Positions 8,788-17,223 of a stretch of DNA of 64,000 nt are shown piece by piece. The position numbers were made by a program, and so were the translations under genes. This DNA comes from Streptomyces sp. CGMCC 4.7035 (GTDB taxonomy: Bacteria > Actinomycetota > Actinomycetes > Streptomycetales > Streptomycetaceae), in NCBI RefSeq assembly GCF_031583065.1, contig NZ_CP134053.1, forward strand, positions 7,667,001 through 7,731,000. Reading direction: 5' to 3'. Position 1 is the stretch's first letter. Each line of letters opens with the position of its first letter. The notes beneath the pieces were generated by a model. That model was given only the letters and a program-made list of their open reading frames with translations, was not told where the DNA came from and made no database searches.

Positions 8788-9062
8788 TACGCCTGAACGC
8801 CCCCGCGCCGCTTCGGTCTGCGCAACCCCGAGTCGTGCAGCAGCCGCACCACCTCGCGGCTGCTGACCTCCACCGCGCCCGCCCGCACCGCGTCCGCGTA
8901 CCGGTGCGACGGGAGGTCGTAGTGGTCGCGTTCGAAGGCCCGGCGCGGCACGTCCAACCGCTCGGCGAACGTGTGCAGTTCGTCGTACGAGACGTCGCTG
9001 ATCAGGTGCGACCACATACGGCCGTGTCCCGGCCAGGCGGGTGGATCGACATAGACCGTCAC
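8787..9062 (-). CDS. DUF4031 small protein
   Basis: The protein has 91 residues. The GTG start overlaps the stop of the upstream gene (GTGA). The N-terminus TVYVDPPAWPGHGRMWSHL and the central FERDHYDLPSHRY block are the hallmark of the DUF4031 family, a small actinobacterial protein of unknown function. Conserved His, Asp and Arg residues could form a catalytic or metal site, but nothing is established. It is translationally coupled to the hypothetical gene at 9059-9442, so the two probably act together. Confidence 0.8.
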   Translation of the reverse strand: MTVYVDPPAWPGHGRMWSHLISDVSYDELHTFAERLDVPRRAFERDHYDLPSHRYADAVRAGAVEVSSREVVRLLHDSGLRRPKRRGGVQA

Positions 9063-9442
9063 GAGGACGACATCCCGCCCGTCGCCGCGCCCAGCGAGCC
9101 CACCGCCGCGACCTTCACGCCCGCCTGGACGCACACCCAGTGCGGGTCGGGTCCGAGTTCCGGCTCGACATCGAGGGCGTGCGGATCGCCGGAGCCGCAG
9201 ACGGGGCACAGCGGCCAGCGTCCGTACCGCTCCAGCAGCGCGTCCTGGACGTCCTGGGCGACCAGTCCCGCCACGTAGTCCACGCCGTCCGGCCATTGCT
9301 CGACCCACCAGCGCCGCTGTACGACGGAGTCCTCGACGAGCGAGACGACGTCCGCCTCGGCGACCTCTCCCGCGACCAGATCGGCGAGCACCAGGGCACG
9401 AGCCGCATGCAGGGCCTGCTCCAGGGGGCTGATGGGGTCCAT
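9059..9442 (-). CDS. Hypothetical protein with a CxxC pair
   Basis: The protein has 127 residues. The first half is helical and acidic (ALHAARALVLADLVAGEVAE). The second half has CPVCGSGDPHALDVEPELG followed by a third Cys in HWVC, which looks like a small zinc-binding element. I do not recognise a named family. The stop overlaps the start of the DUF4031 gene. The gene is divergent from the RpiR regulator, with only 56 bp between starts, so the two may share regulatory DNA. Confidence 0.7.
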   Translation of the reverse strand: MDPISPLEQALHAARALVLADLVAGEVAEADVVSLVEDSVVQRRWWVEQWPDGVDYVAGLVAQDVQDALLERYGRWPLCPVCGSGDPHALDVEPELGPDPHWVCVQAGVKVAAVGSLGAATGGMSSS

Positions 9443-9478
9443 GCACCTATTGTGCGCACTCTTGACCGTAGCTCCGAA

Positions 9479-9494
9479 TGGAAAATACCTTTCA
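9479..9494. promoter_or_regulatory. Candidate RpiR-family operator
   Basis: TGGAAAATACCTTTCA is an imperfect palindrome (10 of 16 positions symmetric) ending 4 bp before the regulator's GTG start. A related half, GAAGGAAACTTTC, follows just inside the coding region. Position and A/T-rich symmetry in GC-rich DNA suggest autoregulation by the RpiR-type protein. This is inference. Confidence 0.4.
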
Positions 9495-9498
9495 TTAG

Positions 9499-10440
9499 GT
9501 GACACAGGATGTGAAGGAAACTTTCGCCGGTCAGGTGGGCCGCCCGGACGTGCCGCCCGCCCCGGCCGCACTCGCCGCCAAGGTGCGGACCCTCGCGCCC
9601 TCCATGACCCGGTCCATGCAGCGCGTCGCCGAGGCCGTCGCCGGTGACCCGGCCGGATGCGCGGCACTCACCGTCACCGGGCTGGCCGAGCTGACCGGAA
9701 CCAGCGAGGCCACCGTCGTCCGCACGGCCCGCCTGCTCGGCTATCCGGGCTACCGGGACCTGCGGCTCGCCCTCGCGGGCCTGGCCGCCCACCAGCAGTC
9801 GGGCCGCGCGCCGTCCGTCACCGCGGACATCGCGGTCGACGACCCCATCGCGGACGTCGTCGCGAAACTCGCGTACGACGAGCAGCAGACCCTCGCCGAC
9901 ACGGCGGCCGGGCTCGACACCGTGCAACTCGGCGCCGCCGTCACCGCGCTCGCCGCCGCCCGCCGCATCGACGTGTACGGCATCGGGGCGTCCGGGCTCG
10001 TCGCCCAGGACCTCGTCCAGAAACTGCTGCGCATAGGGCTCATAGCCCACGCGCACAGCGATCCGCATCTCGCCGTCACCAACGCCGTGCAACTGCGCGC
10101 CAAGGACGTGGCGATCGCGATCACACACTCCGGTTCGACCGGTGACGTCATCGAACCGCTGCGCGTCGCCTTCGAGCACGGGGCGACCACCGTCGCGATC
10201 ACCGGCCGCCCGGACGGGCCCGTGACGCAGTACGCCGACCACATCCTCACCACGTCCACGGCGCGCGAGAGCGAGCTGCGGCCGGCCGCGATGTCGTCCC
10301 GCACGAGCCAACTCCTCGTCGTGGACTGCCTGTTCGTCGGCGTGGCACAGCGGACGTACGAAACTGCCGCGCCGGCGCTGGCCGCCTCGTACGAGGCGCT
10401 GGCGCACCGCCACCGCCCGCGCGGCGGAACAAAGCGCTAG
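9499..10440 (+). CDS. MurR/RpiR-family transcriptional regulator
   Basis: The protein has 313 residues. An N-terminal RpiR-type helix-turn-helix lies at about 20-100 (VTGLAELTGTSEATVVRTARLLG and LGYPGYRDLRLALAG). The C-terminal SIS sugar-isomerase fold lies at about 130-275, with DVYGIGASGLVAQDL and ITHSGSTGDVIEPL as phosphosugar-binding loops. It lies 49 bp upstream of murQ on the same strand, so its effector is probably MurNAc-6-phosphate (or GlcNAc-6-P) and its target this operon. A second in-frame GTG at 9511 is an alternative start. Confidence 0.9.
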   Translation: MTQDVKETFAGQVGRPDVPPAPAALAAKVRTLAPSMTRSMQRVAEAVAGDPAGCAALTVTGLAELTGTSEATVVRTARLLGYPGYRDLRLALAGLAAHQQSGRAPSVTADIAVDDPIADVVAKLAYDEQQTLADTAAGLDTVQLGAAVTALAAARRIDVYGIGASGLVAQDLVQKLLRIGLIAHAHSDPHLAVTNAVQLRAKDVAIAITHSGSTGDVIEPLRVAFEHGATTVAITGRPDGPVTQYADHILTTSTARESELRPAAMSSRTSQLLVVDCLFVGVAQRTYETAAPALAASYEALAHRHRPRGGTKR

Positions 10441-10489
10441 CCCTTCCCGTCCTCCTCCGTGAGCAGCGCCGCACCGAAAGAGCCGCCCG

Positions 10490-11425
10490 ATGACCTCCAC
10501 GTCCAACCACCGTGATCTCCGCGCAGAGTTGGAGACGCTGACCACCGAGGCGTTCCGTCCCGAGCTGGCCGGGATCGACCGGCTGTCGACGCTGGAGATC
10601 GCCAAGATCATGAACGGCGAGGACGCGACCGTGCCGGCGGCGGTCGCCGCCCAGCTCCCGAGGATCGCCGCCGCGATCGACGACATCGCGGAGCGCATGG
10701 CCCGCGGCGGCCGGCTCCTCTACGCGGGCGCGGGCACCGCCGGGCGGCTCGGCATCCTCGACGCGTCCGAGTGCCCGCCGACCTTCAACACGGACCCCTC
10801 CCAGGTCGTGGGCCTGATCGCGGGCGGCCCGGACGCGATGGTGACCTCCGTCGAGGGCGCGGAGGACTCCAGGGACCTGGCGGCGAGGGACCTCGACGCG
10901 CTGGCGCTGACGGTCCATGACACGGTGGTCGGCGTCTCGGCCTCGGGCCGCACACCGTACGCGGTCGGCGCGGTGGAACACGCCAGGGCGCGCGGCGCGC
11001 TCACCGTCGGTCTGTCCTGCAACGCGGACAGCGCCCTCGCGGCGGCCGCCGACCACGGCATCGAGATCGTGGTCGGCCCGGAGTTGCTGACGGGCTCGAC
11101 ACGGCTGAAGGCGGGCACCGCGCAGAAGCTGGTCCTCAACATGCTCTCGACGATCACGATGATCCGCCTGGGCAAGACGTACGGGAACCTGATGGTCGAC
11201 GTCCGCGCCTCCAACGACAAGCTGCGCGCCCGCTCCCGCCGGATCGTGGCGCTGGCGACGGGAGCGAGCGACGAGGAGATCGAACGCGCGCTCGCGGCCA
11301 CGGGCGGCGAGGTCAAGAACGCGATCCTGACGATCCTGGGCGGCGTGGACGGGCCGTCGGCGGCGCGGCTCCTGGCGGAGAGCGAGGGGCATCTGCGCGC
11401 GGCGTTGAAAAAGGCGGACGGCTGA
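10490..11425 (+). CDS. murQ: N-acetylmuramic acid 6-phosphate etherase
   Basis: The protein has 311 residues, full length for MurQ. The SIS-domain signature YAGAGTAGRLGILDASECPP contains the catalytic Glu94. Further conserved blocks are TFNTDP, VGVSASGRTPYAVGA, GPELLTGSTRLKAGTAQK and TYGNLMVDV. MurQ cleaves the lactyl ether of MurNAc-6-P to give GlcNAc-6-P and D-lactate in the cytoplasm. The product can enter the nagA pathway encoded at 30.8 kb. It is flanked by its likely regulator and a PTS permease, forming a cell-wall sugar salvage unit. Confidence 0.95.
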   Translation: MTSTSNHRDLRAELETLTTEAFRPELAGIDRLSTLEIAKIMNGEDATVPAAVAAQLPRIAAAIDDIAERMARGGRLLYAGAGTAGRLGILDASECPPTFNTDPSQVVGLIAGGPDAMVTSVEGAEDSRDLAARDLDALALTVHDTVVGVSASGRTPYAVGAVEHARARGALTVGLSCNADSALAAAADHGIEIVVGPELLTGSTRLKAGTAQKLVLNMLSTITMIRLGKTYGNLMVDVRASNDKLRARSRRIVALATGASDEEIERALAATGGEVKNAILTILGGVDGPSAARLLAESEGHLRAALKKADG

Positions 11426-11629
11426 CAGCGGCGTCCGGCCGCCACGGCCTCCTTCCGGAGGAGAGCAAGGACCGCCCGCGACCGACCCCGGCAAAAGCAG
11501 TGGCCCCACCCCGGCGGGCCGCCACCACCCGCCGCCCTCCGCAGGAGACCCACCGCCTTACGGAGGAGAGCGGGAGCGTCCCCCGCGCGGCGCGCGCGGC
11601 GGCGGATCGTCGGGCAGCACGCTCGACGG

Positions 11630-13012
11630 GTGCCCAGTACCTCACACGCCGCCACGGCCACCGCGCTCCTCCCCCTGGTCGGCGGCCCCGCGAACGTCAC
11701 CTCCGTCGCCCACTGCATGACCCGCCTCCGGCTGGGCCTGGCCGACCGCTCCCTCGTGGACGAGAACGCTCTGCGGGCGCTGCCCGAGGTGCTCGGGGTC
11801 GTGGACGACGACACGTACCAGATCGTGCTCGGGCCGGGAACGGCCGCGAAGGTCGCCTCCGAGTTCGAGACGCTCGTCCATACGAAAGCCACGGAACTGG
11901 CCGCCCGCGGCGCCGAGTTGAAGGAAGCGCGGCGGCGGCGCAACGCCACGCCCGGCAAGATGCTCCTGCGCCGCGTGGCGAACGTCTTCGTCCCGCTGAT
12001 CCCGGCCCTGATCGGCTGCGGCTTCCTCGCGGGCGCGAACGGCCTGCTCCTGAACCTGCGCCTACTGCCGTCCCTCACCCCCGCCCTCGCCGCCCTCTCC
12101 TCCGCTTTCATGGCCCTGATCGCGGTCTTCGTGGGCCACAACACGGCGAAGGAGTTCGGCGGCACCCCGGTGCTGGGCGGCGCGGTGGCGGCGGTCGTGG
12201 TGTACCCGGGGGTCGCGAAGGTCACGGTGTTCGGCACCGCGCTCGCTCCCGGCCAGGGCGGAGTGCTGGGCGCCCTGGCGGCGGCGCTGCTGGCGACGTG
12301 CGTGGAGAAGTGGTGCCGCACGTGGGTCCCGGAGACGCTGGACGTGCTGGTGACCCCGGCGCTCACGGTCCTCGTCCCGGGCCTGGTGACGCTCTACGGC
12401 CTGATGTACGCGGCCGGGGAGATCTCCTCGGCCATCGGCACGGCGGCGAACTGGCTCCTCACGACGACGGGCGCGGCGGCGGGTCTGGTCCTCGGCGGCC
12501 TCTTCCTCCCCCTCGTCATGCTGGGCCTGCACCAGGCCCTGATCCCGATCCACACCACCCTCATCGAGCAGCAGGGCTCCACGGTCCTGCTGCCCCTGTT
12601 GGCGATGGCGGGCGCGGGCCAGGTGGGCGCGGCGATCGCGGTGTACGTCCGGCTGCGCCACGACGCCTCCATCCGTACGACGATCAAGTCGGCGCTGCCG
12701 GCCGGTCTGTTGGGCGTGGGCGAGCCCTTGATCTACGGGGTGTCGCTGCCTCTGGGGCGCCCGTTCCTCACGGCCTGCGCGGGCGGCGCGGCGGGCGGCG
12801 CCTTCATCGGCTGCTTCGCGATGCTCGGCGACAAGGTGGGGGCGACGGCGATCGGCCCGTCGGGCTGGGCCCTGTTCCCGCTGCTGGCGGGCAACCGGGG
12901 GCTGGGGACGACGGCGGCGATCTATGCGGGCGGGCTGCTGACGGGCTACGGGGTCGGCTTCCTGGCGACCTACGCCTTCGGCCTCCCCCGCTCCGGGCCC
13001 CTCCCCCGGTGA
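11630..13012 (+). CDS. PTS transporter subunit EIIBC, likely MurNAc/aminosugar uptake
   Basis: The protein has 460 residues. The N-terminal EIIB domain has the phosphorylated Cys29 in SVAHCMTRLRLGL. The EIIC domain has about ten hydrophobic helices from residue 115, including GVGEPLIYGVSLPLGRPF, typical of the glucose/sucrose-type EIIC. No EIIA is fused, so a separate EIIA must serve it. Downstream of murQ it most likely imports MurNAc or a related aminosugar with phosphorylation, like MurP. The 204 bp between murQ and this GTG start contain no gene but have two GGAGGAGAGC copies. Confidence 0.88.
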   Translation: MPSTSHAATATALLPLVGGPANVTSVAHCMTRLRLGLADRSLVDENALRALPEVLGVVDDDTYQIVLGPGTAAKVASEFETLVHTKATELAARGAELKEARRRRNATPGKMLLRRVANVFVPLIPALIGCGFLAGANGLLLNLRLLPSLTPALAALSSAFMALIAVFVGHNTAKEFGGTPVLGGAVAAVVVYPGVAKVTVFGTALAPGQGGVLGALAAALLATCVEKWCRTWVPETLDVLVTPALTVLVPGLVTLYGLMYAAGEISSAIGTAANWLLTTTGAAAGLVLGGLFLPLVMLGLHQALIPIHTTLIEQQGSTVLLPLLAMAGAGQVGAAIAVYVRLRHDASIRTTIKSALPAGLLGVGEPLIYGVSLPLGRPFLTACAGGAAGGAFIGCFAMLGDKVGATAIGPSGWALFPLLAGNRGLGTTAAIYAGGLLTGYGVGFLATYAFGLPRSGPLPR

Positions 13013-13020
13013 ACCGGGGG
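13003..13020. terminator. Hairpin overlapping the EIIBC stop codon
   Basis: CCCCCGG (13003-13009) and CCGGGGG (13014-13020) form a 7-bp stem with the loop TGAA. The TGA stop codon itself is in the loop. The convergent hypothetical gene ends 12 bp further on, so the hairpin may serve both strands. Confidence 0.45.
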
Positions 13021-13031
13021 CGCGGTTCGGT

Positions 13032-13457
13032 TCAGGTGCCGGGGCACCCGGCGGCCGTCCAGGCGGCGTATTCCTGGCGGACGTAGGGGCGGCGGCCGGG
13101 GCCGGACTCGATCGAGTCGGGGCGGCGGGGGCCGGCCACCAGCTCGGGGTGGCGACGGTCGTACAGCACGAGCTGTTCGGCGGCGCGGCGGGCGGCGCCG
13201 ACCGCGCCGGAGCCTGGGGCCTCCAGCGCCATCCGGTCCATGAGGGCGGCCCGGCGGAGCAGGTGGACACGTTCGGCGGCCACCGTGTCGACCCGTGGCG
13301 GGCCGGTGTCCATCCCGGCTCGGCGGCCGTCGCGTTCGGCCCCGAGCGCGTGCACCCGGCGAATCTCGCGGCGCAGGTCCGGGGCGTTCGCATACGCCTC
13401 ACAGGGGAGCGGGGTGTCGAATCCCCCGCCGGTGTCCGGGTCGACGTCCGCGGTCAT
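13032..13457 (-). CDS. Hypothetical protein coupled to an anti-sigma-type ATPase
   Basis: The protein has 141 residues. The ATG at 13457 overlaps the stop of the ATPase gene (ATGA), which decided the start over a GTG nine bases earlier. The protein is mostly helical and Arg/Ala-rich, with AARRAAEQLVLYDRRHPELV in the middle and a Gln-Glu-Tyr-rich tail. I do not recognise a domain. Small proteins of this kind often accompany RsbW-like ATPases in Streptomyces, where their role is unknown. Confidence 0.65.
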   Translation of the reverse strand: MTADVDPDTGGGFDTPLPCEAYANAPDLRREIRRVHALGAERDGRRAGMDTGPPRVDTVAAERVHLLRRAALMDRMALEAPGSGAVGAARRAAEQLVLYDRRHPELVAGPRRPDSIESGPGRRPYVRQEYAAWTAAGCPGT

Positions 13458-13882
13458 ACCGAGCACCGGAGGCAGGCGCGGACCTCACGGCCGCCGCGCG
13501 TCTGGTGGACCTCGGTCGACTGTGCGAGGTACTCGACGATGCCGGTGCCGCGACCGTGTTCGTCCGGGGCGACATCGTGGTGACGACGCTCCACGGCGGT
13601 TCCGGAGTCGCTGACCACGATGTGCAGAGTGCCGTGGTCGAGGACGAGCAGCAGCGTCATGCACGCGCGGCCGTACTGGGCGGCGTTGGCGGCGAGTTCA
13701 TCGACGATGAGAACGGCGGAGTCCCGCTCGCTCTCGGGAACGCTCCAGCACTCCAGCAGTTCTGCCACGAAGTGACGAGCGGCGGAGACATGCGCCTCCT
13801 GCGCGGGCAGGGCGAGAAGCGCCTGGTGGTGGCGGGGCGGTGAGAGCAGTGAGCTCGTGGGGGCGAAATCTGTCACAGACAT
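13454..13882 (-). CDS. RsbW-type ATP-binding protein (anti-sigma factor/serine kinase family)
   Basis: The protein has 142 residues consisting of a single HATPase_c_2 domain. The N box is VDELAANAAQYG, the G1 box SDSGT and the G2 region EHGRGTGIVEYL. Streptomyces has dozens of these; some are anti-sigma factors controlled by STAS-domain antagonists, most have no known partner. No sigma factor or antagonist gene adjoins it, apart from the coupled hypothetical protein downstream. About 200 bp of non-coding DNA with a tandem repeat separates it from the anti-sigma gene. Confidence 0.85.
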   Translation of the reverse strand: MSVTDFAPTSSLLSPPRHHQALLALPAQEAHVSAARHFVAELLECWSVPESERDSAVLIVDELAANAAQYGRACMTLLLVLDHGTLHIVVSDSGTAVERRHHDVAPDEHGRGTGIVEYLAQSTEVHQTRGGREVRACLRCSV

Positions 13883-14010
13883 GGTCTTCTGGCTTTTCTG
13901 GCTCTTCTGTGGCTGCGGGTGGTCGAGGTGCCGGAACCTGCGTGTGAGCGCTCATACAGTTCCACGCACGGCGCACACCTGACGGTTCGAGCCATTCGCG
14001 CCTTTTAGTC

Positions 14011-14077
14011 GATTTCGCCCGGACTCTGATTTCGCCCGGACTCTGATTTCGCCCGGACTCCGTTTCGCCCGGACTCC
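14011..14077. repeat. Tandem repeat, 17-bp unit, four copies
   Basis: GATTTCGCCCGGACTCT occurs at 14011, 14028 and 14045 (the last with a final C) and as a 16-bp form at 14062. It starts 6 bp past the stop of the anti-sigma gene (minus strand), in its 3' untranslated region. No inverted symmetry or coding role is apparent. Confidence 0.88.
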
Positions 14078-14083
14078 CTCGCC

Positions 14084-14872
14084 TCACGCCCGGATCGTGA
14101 CCAGCTTCTGCCCGTTGCCCGCGATGATCTCGAAGTGGTCGATGACGCCCGGGGACATGGGGACCGCCCCGGGGATCGTGGTGCCGGTGGGATACTCGCC
14201 CGCCCGCCAGGTGGCACCATCCGCCCTGGCCCCGGCGGGCCCGACCGCCTGCAAGCGGCAGATGATTCCGGCGGGCGCCCCCTTGGCGGAAACCCGCAGG
14301 ACACTGCCCCAGGCGGAGGGCGAGACCTGCACGGAGGCGGAGACACCGGTGGCGGGATCGTTTCCGGAGAAGGTGCGCGAAGGAGCCGGCGCGGTCGGTC
14401 CGGGCGGGCTCGCCTCGCCGCCCACGGACCCGACGGTCGCCAGCCAGGTGCCGCCGGCCGCCGCCCCGATGAGCACCAGGGAGGCGGCGGCGCCGGCCAG
14501 TTGCAGCCGCAGGCTCCTGCGGCGCCGGGCCGCGGCCTGCTGGAGCAGCCGGTCGAGCAGACCCCCCTCGGACGCCTGCGGCACCGCGGGCCCCTCGGAC
14601 CGTGCGGGCGGCGAACCCTGCCCGCTCTCGGCCGCCCGCCGCACCAGCCGATCGGCCAGGTCCCCGCCGACCGCGGACACCGTCCGGCCCGCGGCTTCGG
14701 CCGCGGTGACCATCGAGAGCAGCGCGGGCAGTCCCGCCAGTTCGGCGTGCTCCGCCCGGCACTCGGCGCATACCTCCAGGTGGGCGCGTACCTGTTCCGT
14801 TTCCGCCGGGGACAGCGCACCCAGGACGTATCCCCCCAGCGCCAGCCGGAGGGCGTCATGGTCGGCACTCAT
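14084..14872 (-). CDS. Zinc-binding anti-sigma factor (ZAS type), membrane anchored
   Basis: The protein has 262 residues. The N-terminal ZAS domain has His31-x3-Cys35-x2-Cys38 (RAHLEVCAECRAE). A basic stretch and a single transmembrane helix lie at about 140-160, followed by an extracytoplasmic domain related to the RskA C-terminal domain. The start at 14872 has GGAGGAGGTG immediately upstream, better than the ATG at 14890. It lies 25 bp after the ECF sigma gene, so it should bind and inhibit that sigma factor at the membrane. Confidence 0.92.
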   Translation of the reverse strand: MSADHDALRLALGGYVLGALSPAETEQVRAHLEVCAECRAEHAELAGLPALLSMVTAAEAAGRTVSAVGGDLADRLVRRAAESGQGSPPARSEGPAVPQASEGGLLDRLLQQAAARRRRSLRLQLAGAAASLVLIGAAAGGTWLATVGSVGGEASPPGPTAPAPSRTFSGNDPATGVSASVQVSPSAWGSVLRVSAKGAPAGIICRLQAVGPAGARADGATWRAGEYPTGTTIPGAVPMSPGVIDHFEIIAGNGQKLVTIRA

Positions 14873-14897
14873 GGTCGGCACCTCCTCCATGCCGCGG

Positions 14898-15470
14898 TCA
14901 TGGCTCGATGCCCCGTTCCTGCAGCGCCAGCCGGAGGGCGCGCAGGGCGTAGTACGTCCGCGACTTGACGGTGCCCAGCGGGATGCTCAGCACATCCGCG
15001 GCCTCCGCCATGGTCCGGCCCCGGTAGTACGTCTCCAGCAGTACGGCACGGTGGTCCGGGGACAGCGTCCGGATGGCGTCGGCCACCGCCCAGCTCTGCA
15101 GGGCCTGCTCGATCTGGTCCTCGCCCAGGGTCTGCTCGGCAGCCCGCTCCAGGGCCTCGCCGTCGACCTCGGCCGGCCTGGCCCGCCGGGCCCGGTGGGC
15201 GTCGATGACCACATGCCGGGCGACCGTACACAGCCATGCCCGCGCCGGACCGCGCGCGGGGTCGAACGCGGCGGGGTGCTGCCACGCCCGCAGCAACGTC
15301 TCCTGCACGACATCCTCGGCCCATTGCCGGTCTCCTGAGGTCAGCCGCAGCACGTAGTGGAACAGGGGTCCCGCGTGCTCGGCATACAGAGTGCGGAGCA
15401 GTTCCTCGTCCGTGGTCGAAACGGTCCCTTTACCGGAGACACGGCGCGTGGAGCGATCCGGATCGGCCAT
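14898..15470 (-). CDS. ECF RNA polymerase sigma factor
   Basis: The protein has 190 residues. Region 2 is YAEHAGPLFHYVLRLTSGDR to AEDVVQETLLRAWQHP, and region 4 is LSPDHRAVLLETYYRGRTMA with the helix-turn-helix AEAADVLSIPLGTVKSRTYY. It is a SigK/SigL-like group-4 factor. The ATG at 15470 was chosen because the conserved region begins about 20 residues later; the open frame reaches 15518 without a better start. It is co-transcribed with its anti-sigma factor and divergent from the cupredoxin operon across 197 bp, which that sigma factor may control. Confidence 0.92.
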   Translation of the reverse strand: MADPDRSTRRVSGKGTVSTTDEELLRTLYAEHAGPLFHYVLRLTSGDRQWAEDVVQETLLRAWQHPAAFDPARGPARAWLCTVARHVVIDAHRARRARPAEVDGEALERAAEQTLGEDQIEQALQSWAVADAIRTLSPDHRAVLLETYYRGRTMAEAADVLSIPLGTVKSRTYYALRALRLALQERGIEP

Positions 15471-15667
15471 TGGACCACGTTTTCGGGAACTCCATGGCAT
15501 AAGCCGATCATCACGCATATGTGATGTTTTGTCGCGTTACGCACAGTACAGGCCGGTGACGCACAGAGAAACCCAACAAAAGGTGCGTTTCGACCGAACC
15601 GCCAACACCTGTCACCCGTGAAGTCGGACAAGAGCCTCACACCCGCGACATCAGAGGAACGAACGCC

Positions 15668-16222
15668 ATGTACCTGGACTTTCGTCGACCGCGTCGGCGA
15701 TCACGCGTGGCGGCCGGACTGGCCGTCGCCACCGTCACCACCGTCGGCGCGCTGGGGCTGCTCAGTGCGTGCGGCCAGTCGTCGCATTCCCCGTCCGCCG
15801 CAGCCGGCGCCATCACACCCGGCCCGGGGCAGAGCCGGACGGCCGGGACGCCCGGTACCGCCGGGCCGGGGGACACGGCGGGCTCCACTCCCGGCGCCTC
15901 GGGGATGCCCCACATGAGCATGCCCAAGAGCTCCCCGAGCACGGGCGCGCCCGCCGCGCCGGTGGCCGGGGACGCCGTGGCGATCAAGAACTTCGCCTTC
16001 TCCCCGGCCACGCTGAAGGTCAAGGCGGGCACGACGGTGACCTGGACCAACCAGGACACCGACGCCCACACCGTCACCAGCGCCGGATCAGGCGGCCCGT
16101 TGCACTCGGCCGCCCTGGCCACCCACGCCGCCTACAGCTACACGTTCACCAAGCCCGGCACGTACGCCTACCTCTGCACCATCCATCCGTTCATGACCGC
16201 CACCGTGGAGGTGACCCGATGA
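15668..16222 (+). CDS. Cupredoxin-domain lipoprotein
   Basis: The protein has 184 residues. The basic N-terminus and hydrophobic stretch end in lipobox LLSAC (Cys35). A Ser/Pro/Gly-rich linker contains MPHMSMP, a small Met/His copper-like motif. The cupredoxin fold lies at about 100-184, with type-1 copper ligands His134 (DAHTVTS), Cys170, His173 and Met176 (YLCTIHPFM). It should carry one electron at the outer membrane face. Its stop overlaps the ATG of the phosphoesterase gene, so the three downstream genes form one operon. Confidence 0.9.
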   Translation: MYLDFRRPRRRSRVAAGLAVATVTTVGALGLLSACGQSSHSPSAAAGAITPGPGQSRTAGTPGTAGPGDTAGSTPGASGMPHMSMPKSSPSTGAPAAPVAGDAVAIKNFAFSPATLKVKAGTTVTWTNQDTDAHTVTSAGSGGPLHSAALATHAAYSYTFTKPGTYAYLCTIHPFMTATVEVTR

Positions 16223-17223
16223 GCGAGTACCACGACAGTCACGACGGAGCGCCGGTCGGCGAACCCGGGCGGCCCGCCGGGGAACACGGTATGACCCGGC
16301 GCCAACTCCTGCGACACGCCGGGTGGTTCGGCGGGGCCGTGGTGCTGACCGTGGCCAGTGGGGAGGTGATCAGCCACATCGCCGACTCCCGGGACGCCGC
16401 CGGGGCCGCCGCGCCCGCCGGGGCCACGGCAGCGGGAAGCGACGCGCTGCGGTTCGTGCAGGTCTCCGACAGCCATATCGGCTTCCAGGGCCCGGCGAAC
16501 ACGGACGTGGCCGGTTCCTTCACCGAAGCGATCAACCAGGTCAACTCGCTCGGCTTCAGGCCCGACTTCGTCATGCACAGCGGCGACCTGACGCACCTCT
16601 CCACGGCCGCGCAGTTCGACCAGGTCAGGCAGATGATGACCGGTCTGCAGACGGACCGCGTCTTCACCGTGCCGGGCGAGCACGACTCCATCGGCGATGC
16701 GGGCCGCGCCTACCGGCAGATCTTCGGCAAGGGCACGCTCGGCGACGGCTGGTACAGCTTCGACACCCACGGCGTGCACTTCATCGCCTTGGTCAACACC
16801 CTGAGCCTGGAAAAGCTCGGTCACCTCGGCAACGCCCAGATCGATTTCGTCCGCAAGGACCTCGCAGGACTGTCGCCAGACACCCCCATAGTGGTCTTCA
16901 GCCACATCCCGCTGTTCGCCATGTACCCGCGGTGGGGCTGGAGTACGGACGATGCACTGAAGGTCATCGCGCTCCTGCGCCGGTTCTCCTCGGTCACCTG
17001 TCTCAACGGGCACGTTCACCAGCTGTTCACCAAGACAGAGGGCAACATCACCTTCCACTCCGCCACCACCACCGCCTACCCGCTGCCGAAGCCGGGGCGG
17101 GCCCCCGCCCCGACTCCGCAGGTGGTGCCCGCCCGACAGCTCAAGGACGCGCTGGGCATTCGTACCGTGGGCTACCGGCAGGGCGACCGGGAGCTGGCGA
17201 TCAAGGACGAGAGGCTGGCATGA
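16219..17223 (+). CDS. Tat-exported metallophosphoesterase
   Basis: The protein has 334 residues, translationally coupled to the cupredoxin gene (ATGA). The N-terminus has TRRQLLRHAGWFGGAVV, a twin-arginine signal about 25 residues in. The calcineurin-like fold has DSHIGF, SGDLTH, GEHDS (Glu where Asn is usual in GNHD), FSHIPL and NGHVH. Substitution of the GNHD Asn may alter metal binding. Substrate unknown. Its export together with a copper protein suggests a periplasm-like envelope function, for example phosphodiester or phosphoprotein turnover (inference). Confidence 0.85.
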   Translation: MSEYHDSHDGAPVGEPGRPAGEHGMTRRQLLRHAGWFGGAVVLTVASGEVISHIADSRDAAGAAAPAGATAAGSDALRFVQVSDSHIGFQGPANTDVAGSFTEAINQVNSLGFRPDFVMHSGDLTHLSTAAQFDQVRQMMTGLQTDRVFTVPGEHDSIGDAGRAYRQIFGKGTLGDGWYSFDTHGVHFIALVNTLSLEKLGHLGNAQIDFVRKDLAGLSPDTPIVVFSHIPLFAMYPRWGWSTDDALKVIALLRRFSSVTCLNGHVHQLFTKTEGNITFHSATTTAYPLPKPGRAPAPTPQVVPARQLKDALGIRTVGYRQGDRELAIKDERLA

